From assembly GCA_035460965.1 (NCBI GenBank), contig DATHWB010000194.1, forward strand, positions 1 through 6,628: a DNA stretch of 6,628 nt, read 5' to 3'. The notes beneath the pieces are model-generated. The model did not search any database, was not told the DNA's origin, and worked only from the letters and a program-made list of their open reading frames with translations. The position numbers and the translations under genes were made by a program. The DNA is from DATHWB01 sp035460965. GTDB taxonomy: Bacteria; Actinomycetota; Acidimicrobiia; Spongiisociales; ZC4RG35. Every line of letters begins with the position of its first letter. The stretch's first letter is position 1. Positions 1-5,212 of the stretch are shown here, one piece after another.

Positions 1-1155
1 GAACGTTCCCCCCGGCATCACGATGGCGCCGTCGATGATGTCAGCCATCAGCGGGATGTTGGTCACCCGGTTCTGACAGCACGGGTGATAGGTCGTGAAC
101 TCGGACACGAGATGCCGGATGCCCAGCTGTTCGAGATCCGCCGTCCGGATGTTCGGTTCGGCTCCCTCGACGAAGGGGAGGGTCCCCTGGCGCCGAACCG
201 ACGAGGCTGCCATGGCCAGAGCCTCGGCGGTCGCCTCCGGGTCGATCAACGTGCCGTTGGATCCCGGCACGATCACGACGTCGTATCCGTCCACCTCCAG
301 CCGGGCGTCCACCGGCGGCGACTCCAGATCGCCGCGGTTCCGCTCCAGGACCTCGGCGATGACCTGCGGGTCGAATCCGAGCACCACCACCCCGTCCACG
401 ACGGTCGACGTGAAGGCTCGGGCCATGTCGGACACGGAGAACTCCATCGTCACGTCGCCCGCCGCCAGCTGTACGGGCGAGGAGAGCCACAGCTCGGCAC
501 GGGACACCGAGGTGTCCACGTCGGCACGGGTGACCCGGGAGTTCGCCACGGTCGTGTCGAGGACGGCGGTCGCAGGTCGGGGCGCCAGGGACGCCTGCAG
601 GAGTCGGTCGCCTGCGGTGCCGCGATCTATCTCCAAGCCGGTCTCCGGGTAGACAGGGACCGGGCGATCCCCTTCGAGTGCCACGCCACCTGGGACCGGG
701 GGCTGGCCGACGACGTCGAGGTCCCAAGTCGACAGGAGGGCTTCGATCGCCTCGGCGTCCAACGAGCCTCCGGGGTGGATGGAGGATGTCGAGAGGAGGT
801 GGCGCAGCCACCAGCGGAACTGCTCCGAGATGCCCCCTTCGCGACCGAGTCGCATCGCCTCGTCGATCATCGCGTCGCGGTCCAGTGCGAAACCGAACTG
901 TTCGGGCAGCACCGTCACCGGTTGACCGTCGATCTGAACCGTCACCGGGTCGACGGACAGCTCGAGTTCGAGCAGAGACAGGGCCTCGTCAGCCTCCTCG
1001 GGCGACAGGCCGCGCAGGGAAACGTCGTGTCCCGCGACAGTCACGTTGCCCAGGATCTCGCCCGATCCGAGCCAGCGCTGCACCCCGAACAGACCGAGGA
1101 TCAGGATGATCAGACCGGAAACGGCCAGCAGGACCGTGCGGACGCGTGGTGACAT
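1..1155 (-). CDS. VanW family protein, membrane-anchored, C-terminus cut by window edge
   Basis: Reading from ATG at 1155, the frame is open to base 1, giving 385 residues with no stop, so the 3' part lies outside the window. Residues about 7-25 form one hydrophobic segment after a short basic N-terminus, suggesting a signal anchor with the rest outside the membrane. Residues about 35-335 appear to hold two YoaR-like/PG_binding_4 units (a V-x-V-x-G-x-D start, a GLSPEEA helix, and strands such as PVTVQIDG). The VanW domain begins near residue 349 with SEFTTYHPCCQNRVTNI and ends here at MPGGTF. VanW proteins occur in some glycopeptide-resistance clusters and widely as envelope proteins; their biochemical role is not settled. 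The only stop-free stretch upstream (to TAA near 1238) has no ATG, GTG or TTG, so the start is well supported, although no good ribosome binding site precedes it. It is divergent from the epimerase-like gene. Confidence 0.85.
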   Translation of the reverse strand, partial: MSPRVRTVLLAVSGLIILILGLFGVQRWLGSGEILGNVTVAGHDVSLRGLSPEEADEALSLLELELSVDPVTVQIDGQPVTVLPEQFGFALDRDAMIDEAMRLGREGGISEQFRWWLRHLLSTSSIHPGGSLDAEAIEALLSTWDLDVVGQPPVPGGVALEGDRPVPVYPETGLEIDRGTAGDRLLQASLAPRPATAVLDTTVANSRVTRADVDTSVSRAELWLSSPVQLAAGDVTMEFSVSDMARAFTSTVVDGVVVLGFDPQVIAEVLERNRGDLESPPVDARLEVDGYDVVIVPGSNGTLIDPEATAEALAMAASSVRRQGTLPFVEGAEPNIRTADLEQLGIRHLVSEFTTYHPCCQNRVTNIPLMADIIDGAIVMPGGTF

Positions 1156-1190
1156 CGAAGACAGGACGGAGACCCCCAGGAGAACGATCG

Positions 1191-1262
1191 ATGATGATAG
1201 GTGCGATCCGATGCAAGGGATGCATACGGGCGGCGATTACCGCTCGCCCGGTAGTCCGATAG
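1191..1262 (+). CDS. possible 23-codon leader ORF with CxxC
   Basis: A short open frame starts with two consecutive ATG codons (1191 and 1194) and ends at TAG 1260-1262. It would encode MMIGAIRCKGCIRAAITARP followed by VVR. AGGAG at 1178-1182 lies 8 bases before the first ATG, the best Shine-Dalgarno match in the window. It ends 23 bases before the start of the epimerase-like gene and contains two Cys codons in a Cys-Lys-Gly-Cys arrangement within a direct repeat of GATGCA (1210-1215 and 1219-1224). Short leader ORFs with Cys codons are known as translation-dependent regulators in some actinobacteria, but this one has only two Cys and may be chance. It would need a transcript starting upstream of 1178, inside the 5' end of the opposing VanW gene, and I see no clear promoter there. 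Confidence 0.3.
   Translation: MMIGAIRCKGCIRAAITARPVVR
1236..1255 (+). repeat. inverted repeat in epimerase leader
   Basis: TACCG (1238-1242) and CGGTA (1249-1253) are perfect arms around a 6-base loop. In RNA the stem extends by a U-G and an A-U pair to seven pairs (1236-1242 with 1249-1255). It overlaps the end of the candidate leader ORF and sits about 30 bases before the epimerase start. It could be a DNA operator, since it overlaps the candidate -35 and spacer, or an RNA hairpin. No U-tract follows, so it is not an ordinary intrinsic terminator. Confidence 0.4.
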
Positions 1263-1265
1263 CGT
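1237..1265 (+). promoter_or_regulatory. weak candidate promoter for the epimerase-like gene
   Basis: TTACCG (1237-1242) and TAGCGT (1260-1265) are separated by 17 bases. The second element fits the loose actinobacterial TANNNT -10 pattern, and each hexamer matches the sigma-70 consensus at 3 of 6 positions. Transcription from here would start near 1272 and leave a short leader containing GGAG. It is a guess from spacing and weak matches, and is incompatible with expression of the candidate leader ORF from the same transcript. Confidence 0.2.
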
Positions 1266-1285
1266 CGGGTCGACGATTGGAGATC

Positions 1286-2167
1286 ATGAGAGTTCTCATC
1301 ACAGGCGCCAGCGGGTTCATCGGGTCCTCCCTGTCTGCGGCGCTGCGCGAACGGGGCGATGTTCCCGTGCCGCTCCGACGGGACGGGTCGGCCGGACCGA
1401 CCTGGGACATCGCAGCCGGACGCGTCGAACCCGGGGCCCTCGACGACGTCGATGCCGTTGTTCACCTCGCCGGCGAACCGATCCTCCCTCCGTGGACGGC
1501 GAGGAAGAAGGAACGGATCCTCCAGTCGCGTGTTCGCGGTACCGACCTGATCTCCCGGGCCGTGGCGGAGGCGGGCACCCCGGTGCTCGTGTCCGCGTCC
1601 GGGATGGACTTCTACGGGGACAAGGGCGAGGACCTGGTCGACGAGACCGCATCGCCGGGCTCCGGGTTCATGTCCGGCGTGGTCTCGGCGTGGGAGGCGG
1701 CCACCGCTCCGGCCGTTGCGGCCGGAGCGCGGGTGGTACATCTGCGGAGTTCCTTGGTGCTGGACTCCGCCGGCGGATCGCTTCCCAAGATGATGATCCC
1801 GTTCCGTCTGTTCTTCGGTGGCCCGATGGGCAACGGACGCCAGTGGTGGAGTTGGATCACCCTCCAAGACCAGGTGCGGGCGATCCTTCACCTGATCGAC
1901 CACGGCGACGTCGCCGGACCGGTCAACATGGCCTCGCCGGGGCCGGTGCGCAACCGCCGGTTCATGCAGGCACTGGGAGAGGCGATGGGCCGACCCTCGT
2001 GGTTCCCCACTCCCGCCTTCGGGCTGAGACTGGTCCTGGGCAAGGATGCCGCCGACGCGCTGCTGCTGGAGTCGAAGCGACTGGTCCCCGCCGCGCTCGA
2101 ACGGTCCGGGTTCGTGTTCGACCATCCGGTGATCGACGGCGCCATGGAGGAGGCCGTGGGCGGCTGA
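1286..2167 (+). CDS. TIGR01777/SDR39U1 (YfcH-type) epimerase-like NAD(P)-binding protein
   Basis: This is a complete 293-residue member of the atypical extended short-chain dehydrogenase group that includes E. coli YfcH and human SDR39U1. The N-terminal Rossmann fold starts at once with MRVLITGASGFIG (TGxxGxxG at residues 6-13). Family landmarks follow: TWD near 39-41, HLAGE at 60-64, SAS at 103-105, YGD at 110-112, LRSSLVL at 153-159, GGPMGNGRQWWSWI at 178-191 and GPVN at 211-214. The C-terminal DUF1731-type segment spans about 240-290 (PTPAF, ADALLLESKRLVP). Length is normal for the family. The substrate is not established for this family, so 'epimerase' is a fold-based name; a soluble NAD(P)(H)-linked role is inferred. 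ATG 1286 is chosen because the conserved fold begins there and GGAG lies at 1279-1282, although its spacing is short. The frame is open for 80 codons upstream, but that stretch looks non-coding. It converges with the nuclease-like gene. Confidence 0.93.
   Translation: MRVLITGASGFIGSSLSAALRERGDVPVPLRRDGSAGPTWDIAAGRVEPGALDDVDAVVHLAGEPILPPWTARKKERILQSRVRGTDLISRAVAEAGTPVLVSASGMDFYGDKGEDLVDETASPGSGFMSGVVSAWEAATAPAVAAGARVVHLRSSLVLDSAGGSLPKMMIPFRLFFGGPMGNGRQWWSWITLQDQVRAILHLIDHGDVAGPVNMASPGPVRNRRFMQALGEAMGRPSWFPTPAFGLRLVLGKDAADALLLESKRLVPAALERSGFVFDHPVIDGAMEEAVGG
1701..1736 (+). repeat. strong GC-rich hairpin inside the epimerase-like gene
   Basis: CGCTCCGGCC (1705-1714) and GGCCGGAGCG (1720-1729) are perfect 10-base inverted arms around a 5-base loop. 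CCACC (1701-1705) could pair further with GGTGG (1732-1736) if a small bulge is allowed. The DNA encodes an Ala-rich helix (about residues 139-152), so codon choice in an Ala/Gly/Arg-rich stretch may be the whole explanation. Confidence 0.5.
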
Positions 2168-2180
2168 CGGTCACGGACCG
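2168..2180. terminator. small hairpin at the convergent gene junction
   Basis: CGGTC (2168-2172) and GACCG (2176-2180) can pair around a 3-base loop. The hairpin spans the 3-bp gap between the two convergent stop codons (TGA ending at 2167 on plus; TGA at 2173-2171 on minus) and the last codons of the minus gene. There is no T-tract on either side and the stem is only 5 bp, so it is at best a weak bidirectional terminator. Nothing better is visible here. Confidence 0.2.
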
Positions 2181-3472
2181 GCCACCACCTGCAGGGGCTT
2201 CGGCCTCTTGCGGTCGACTTCGAACTCGAGATCGTCGAGGTGCGCCAGGAGATCGCGACGCATCCCGTCGAGTCCGTCCCTGACCCGGTTGATCGAGTCG
2301 ATCGAGTCCGTCAGCGTCCGCCGGTGGGTGGAGAACGTCTGCGCCATCCGGCGTATCCGGTCGGCCGTGGTGCGGATCGAGTCGATGTCGACCTGATCAC
2401 CGGCGCTTCCGCCCATCCCCGCCATCAGTGCCACCCAGCGGACCGCAACCTCGAGCAGCGCCCCGTCGCCGTCGTCCACCACCAGAATTCGGTTGCCGTA
2501 GACCGCGAACGGACCGACCTCGGCAGGGAACGCCTCTACGGCCGAGACGCAGATGCCGAAACCGGCGCTCCGGTTGGCCATGGCCCGGTCGAGTTCGGCG
2601 AGAATGCCGCTGGCCCCGTCGAGGCCGATCCGACCGGTGTTCTTGGCTTCGATGACGACGGCCGTGCCGTCTGCCAGGGTGAGCACGAAGTCCCCGGCGA
2701 GGTCGTCGCCGACCGCTCCCACCGTTGCCGAAGTCCGAGAGACCACGGCTCCGAACGGGCGGGCGAGCTCCCTCAGCCGCTCGTCCAGGACGTCCTCGAA
2801 GTCGAACCCCTTGCGGGTGCCGTTCTGGGCCTCCTGGCGCCGTCCCCGTTGCTCCGACAGCAGGTCACGGATCTCGGAGAATCGCCTGTCCACCTCCGAG
2901 CGCAGGACTGCCAGGCCCGATCCGTCCAGGGTCGGATCGAGGGCGGCCACCAGCCTCGCCTCGAGCAGACCGCCCGGTCCGAGCATCTCGGCGATCGTCC
3001 CGAGCGTCCTGGCGAGGTGGGAGTCCGCCCTGTCCGGATCGACACTGCTGTCGATGCTGCGGCCGACTTCGGCGAGTTCGGCGATGGCGCGCGCCATGAC
3101 GGAAGTGCGGGTGTCCGGATCGAGCGATGTCTGCACCGCCCGCTCCGCATCCGACACGATGCGCAGGACGGTGGCTTTCGCCGCCTCCGTGGCGTGCTCG
3201 ATGGTTCGGCGGACGCGCTCGTCGACGGCCGCCAGGTCCACCCCCACCGACGTCTCGACCATCGCCCGTGCCCCGATCTCCAGCATCCTGCACACCGCCT
3301 CGGCTCGACGCTCTGCAGGAAGACGCGCCAGTACGGCGGCGACCGTGGGATCGTCGACCCGGAGACCGTCGAGGACGACGGCGTCGCCGAGCACCGCGAC
3401 TTCTGCGCCCTGGCGGCGCGCCTGTCGATGGTCGTCGGTCGTTGGCGGGTTCGAGATCTCGGCTGCATCCAT
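2171..3472 (-). CDS. PD-(D/E)XK nuclease-like domain protein with helical flanks
   Basis: This is a complete 433-residue protein; I recognise the fold signature but no named gene. Residues 1-215 are mostly helical and charged, with little that is diagnostic. Residues about 220-350 resemble a restriction-endonuclease-like core: KGFDFEDVLDERL (E226 in helix 1), then GDF with D261, then VVIEAKNTG with E275-x-K277, then a helix (LAELDRAM, 292-298), a strand ICVSAVEAFP and FAVYGNRILVV (322-332). This E...D...ExK order is typical of PD-(D/E)XK enzymes such as restriction, repair and RmuC-like proteins. Residues about 360-420 are helical and probably coiled coil, followed by a basic KRPKPLQ end. There is no signal peptide or membrane segment. 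ATG 3472 is the only plausible start before the frame runs into the opposing GTPase gene; no Shine-Dalgarno is seen. It is divergent from the GTPase pair. Nuclease activity is inferred from motifs only. Confidence 0.68.
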   Translation of the reverse strand: MDAAEISNPPTTDDHRQARRQGAEVAVLGDAVVLDGLRVDDPTVAAVLARLPAERRAEAVCRMLEIGARAMVETSVGVDLAAVDERVRRTIEHATEAAKATVLRIVSDAERAVQTSLDPDTRTSVMARAIAELAEVGRSIDSSVDPDRADSHLARTLGTIAEMLGPGGLLEARLVAALDPTLDGSGLAVLRSEVDRRFSEIRDLLSEQRGRRQEAQNGTRKGFDFEDVLDERLRELARPFGAVVSRTSATVGAVGDDLAGDFVLTLADGTAVVIEAKNTGRIGLDGASGILAELDRAMANRSAGFGICVSAVEAFPAEVGPFAVYGNRILVVDDGDGALLEVAVRWVALMAGMGGSAGDQVDIDSIRTTADRIRRMAQTFSTHRRTLTDSIDSINRVRDGLDGMRRDLLAHLDDLEFEVDRKRPKPLQVVAGP

Positions 3473-3478
3473 GCGGCC

Positions 3479-3484
3479 AACGTA
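3479..3484 (-). promoter_or_regulatory. candidate leaderless -10 element for the nuclease-like gene
   Basis: On the minus strand TACGTT (TANNNT) ends 6 bases before ATG 3472, so transcription would begin at or next to the start codon. No purine-rich ribosome binding site precedes this ATG, which fits leaderless expression, a common mode in actinobacteria. The -35 is poor: at normal spacing it falls on the GACAC/GTGTC units (around 3502-3508), which would suit control by whatever binds there. Confidence 0.35.
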
Positions 3485-3493
3485 TCGGAGGGG

Positions 3494-3532
3494 TGTGACA
3501 CGAGTGTCTGCCCCCGCCCGGCCCGTGTCACA
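3494..3532. promoter_or_regulatory. candidate divergent operator made of GTGTC/GACAC units
   Basis: TGTGACACG (3494-3502) and CGTGTCACA (3524-3532) are exact reverse complements whose starts are 30 bp apart. Within this, GACAC (3497-3501) and GTGTC (3504-3508) form a tight palindrome with a 2-bp centre, and the second GTGTC (3525-3529) lies exactly 21 bp from the first, about two helical turns. The units occupy the centre of the 72-bp gap between the divergent nuclease-like and GTPase genes, ending 13 bp before the GTPase start. The regular phasing suggests a protein-binding site that could affect both promoters. No regulator gene is in the window. Confidence 0.45.
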
Positions 3533-3544
3533 ATCGAGGGCGGT

Positions 3545-5212
3545 ATGTCGACCATCGTTCCCCAAGCCCGCCTCCGCGCCGAGATCGACGCACTGGCAGA
3601 TGTCGCCGAGGCGATCGGATTCGGGCTGCCCGGGCCGGCACGCTCGTGGCGGGAACGTCGGCGCGAACACCTGAGCGGGGTGGTGCGGCGGTATGTCGAG
3701 CCGCGCCTCGCCGTGCCCGACCTCCCGATCGTGATCGCCCTGTTCGGACCGACCGGGAGCGGCAAGTCGACGATCTTCAACACCCTGGCGGGCCGCACCA
3801 TCTCGCCGGCAGGCGTCCTTCGCCCCACCACGTCGCGGGCGGTGGCCTGGGTACATCCGCGGCACGCCGCCGCCGTACAGACGATGGCAGGGGGCGAGGG
3901 AGCGGTCGAGCTGGTCGCCGACGAGCATCCCGTACTGGGGTCGATCACCCTCATCGACACGCCCGACATCGATTCGATCATGGAGCACCATCGCGAGCAG
4001 ACCCTGTCGATCCTCGAGGCGTGTGACATGGCGATCGCGGTGACGACTCCGCAGCGATACGCCGATGCCGTCCCGTGGGAGGTGCTCGGTGATCTCTCGG
4101 AGCGTGCCCTCGACGTCGTCGTGGTGATGAATCGGGCGGCTCGCCGGTCGTCCGGCGCGGTCACCGACCTGGCGCGCATGCTCCGGGAAGCTCGGGTCGG
4201 CGAAGTGGAGTCGGCGGACGACGTCGTCGTGATCCAGGAGCAGCGCATCAGGGCGGACGGGCGTCTGCACGGGTACGCCCTCAGACGCCTCGCCGGCCGG
4301 CTCGAGTCGCTGGCATCCCGCCGGTCGAGCGTCACCGCCCGGGCCCTCGCGGCGGCCGTTCGTCATTGCGCCGCGGTCGGACGGGAACTAGCCGACGAGG
4401 TCGACGCGCAGCACCGGGAGGCGAGTGCCCTGCTCCACGTGGTCGAAGAGGTCCGGTCGACGCATGTGGCCGAGGTGGCCGAGCGACTCGAGGCCGGTCG
4501 ACTGGTGAGAGACGAGGTCGTGGTCCGCTGGCAGCGGATGATCGGCCTCACCGACCTGGCTGCGTTGGTGGACCGCGGGTTCGCCAGGGTCCGGAACCTG
4601 ACACGGTCCGGTTCTGTCGTGCCCGACCCCGTGATCGATCGCGTGGATCGCGAGGTCGTCGACGAGTTGGCGGAGCTCGGTGTGCGATACGCCGAGCGGG
4701 CAGCAACGGCGATCGAGCTGTCCTGGGGCGTCTCGGAACCGGGCATGACTCTGCTCGAGGGACTCGAGAGAGTCGACGTGAGGCCTGAGGCGACCGAGGC
4801 GGTGGCGGCCTGGCGGTCGCACGTGGTGTCGCTCGTGGCCGAGTCGGGGGAAGGGTCGTTTCGGGTGGCGCGCATGGCGAGCCTGGGGGTCAACGCGGCG
4901 GCCACGTTGCTCCTGCTCGGCGTGTTCGCCTCGACCGGCGGAGTGACCGGGGGCGAAGTCGGCATCGTGGCCGGTGCCGCCGCCGCCCAACAGACCGTGC
5001 TGGAACGACTCTTCGGTACCGCCGCCGCCTCGCGCCTGGCGGACACCGCCCGCACCGAGTTGGTCAGCCGCATCGGGGACATGATCGTGTCCGCCACGAC
5101 CCCGTACGTCGAGGCGCTGAGGCGGTTGGCGGACGACCCCGAACTGGCCGAACGGCTGCGGGAGCAGGCTTCGGTGGTCGAGTCGGTGCTCGGGGACTAC
5201 GTCCGTGCCTGA
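3545..5212 (+). CDS. dynamin-like/TRAFAC membrane-associated GTPase, first of tandem pair
   Basis: This is a complete 555-residue protein. A helical lead-in (1-58) precedes the G domain: P-loop GPTGSGKST (68-76), RPTTS switch I (93-97), G3 DTPDIDS (138-144), then TPQRYADAVPWEVL (168-181), and in the G4 position VMNRAARRSSGAVTD (194-208), which lacks the usual Asp of NKxD. Residues about 260-440 are long helices; 448-482 hold two hydrophobic stretches (AAATLLLLGVFAS and EVGIVAGAAAA) that may be a membrane hairpin or paddle; 490-555 are again helical. This layout fits bacterial dynamin-like GTPases, which act on membranes. From memory, actinobacterial relatives share the NR...SGAV form of G4, so it is probably a family trait. 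ATG 3545 follows GAGGG (3536-3540) by 4 bases. The frame is open far upstream, but that lies antisense to the nuclease-like gene. The stop overlaps the next gene by 8 bases, suggesting coupled translation. The exact cellular role is unknown. Confidence 0.85.
   Translation: MSTIVPQARLRAEIDALADVAEAIGFGLPGPARSWRERRREHLSGVVRRYVEPRLAVPDLPIVIALFGPTGSGKSTIFNTLAGRTISPAGVLRPTTSRAVAWVHPRHAAAVQTMAGGEGAVELVADEHPVLGSITLIDTPDIDSIMEHHREQTLSILEACDMAIAVTTPQRYADAVPWEVLGDLSERALDVVVVMNRAARRSSGAVTDLARMLREARVGEVESADDVVVIQEQRIRADGRLHGYALRRLAGRLESLASRRSSVTARALAAAVRHCAAVGRELADEVDAQHREASALLHVVEEVRSTHVAEVAERLEAGRLVRDEVVVRWQRMIGLTDLAALVDRGFARVRNLTRSGSVVPDPVIDRVDREVVDELAELGVRYAERAATAIELSWGVSEPGMTLLEGLERVDVRPEATEAVAAWRSHVVSLVAESGEGSFRVARMASLGVNAAATLLLLGVFASTGGVTGGEVGIVAGAAAAQQTVLERLFGTAAASRLADTARTELVSRIGDMIVSATTPYVEALRRLADDPELAERLREQASVVESVLGDYVRA

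Noticed and set aside
41..811. 256-codon minus-strand open frame
   Set aside because: It overlaps the VanW gene in another frame and its product is Arg/Pro/Gly-rich with no recognisable motif, as expected of an off-frame reading of GC-rich coding DNA.
85..1152. 355-codon plus-strand open frame antisense to the VanW gene
   Set aside because: The product is rich in His, Arg, Gln and Asp without domains, while the minus strand gives a clear VanW protein over the same bases.
1194..1222. TATCAT as a -10 for the VanW gene on the minus strand (1199-1194)
   Set aside because: The hexamer is good, but no acceptable -35 lies 16-19 bases upstream (TTGCAT is only 11 bases away) and there is no extended -10.
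1046..1285. 80-codon N-terminal extension of the epimerase-like protein
   Set aside because: The Rossmann glycine motif belongs at the N-terminus and begins with ATG 1286; the extension crosses the opposing VanW start and looks non-coding.
989..2125. 378-codon minus-strand frame across the epimerase-like gene
   Set aside because: It spans the 5' end of one real gene and the antisense of another; no motif is seen and the plus-strand frame is a textbook family member.
2291..2308. Tandem copy of GATCGAGTC
   Set aside because: It encodes Asp-Ser-Ile repeats of a helix in the nuclease-like protein; two copies of nine bases in frame are expected from similar codons.
3529..3534. CACAAT as a -10 for the first GTPase
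   Set aside because: Transcription would start after the GAGGG ribosome binding site at 3536-3540, which would then be missing from the mRNA, and no -35 is visible.
2240..3544. 435-codon upstream extension of the first GTPase frame
   Set aside because: It is antisense to the nuclease-like gene, whose product has structured motifs; the GTPase has a ribosome binding site at 3536-3540 and a normal family N-terminus from 3545.
2773..4335. 520-codon minus-strand open frame
   Set aside because: It is very rich in Ser, Arg and Thr and overlaps two better supported genes in other frames.
3473..4366. 298-codon upstream extension of the nuclease-like frame
   Set aside because: It is antisense to the GTPase G domain and gives Arg/His/Asp-rich low-information sequence; ATG 3472 follows a plausible leaderless -10.
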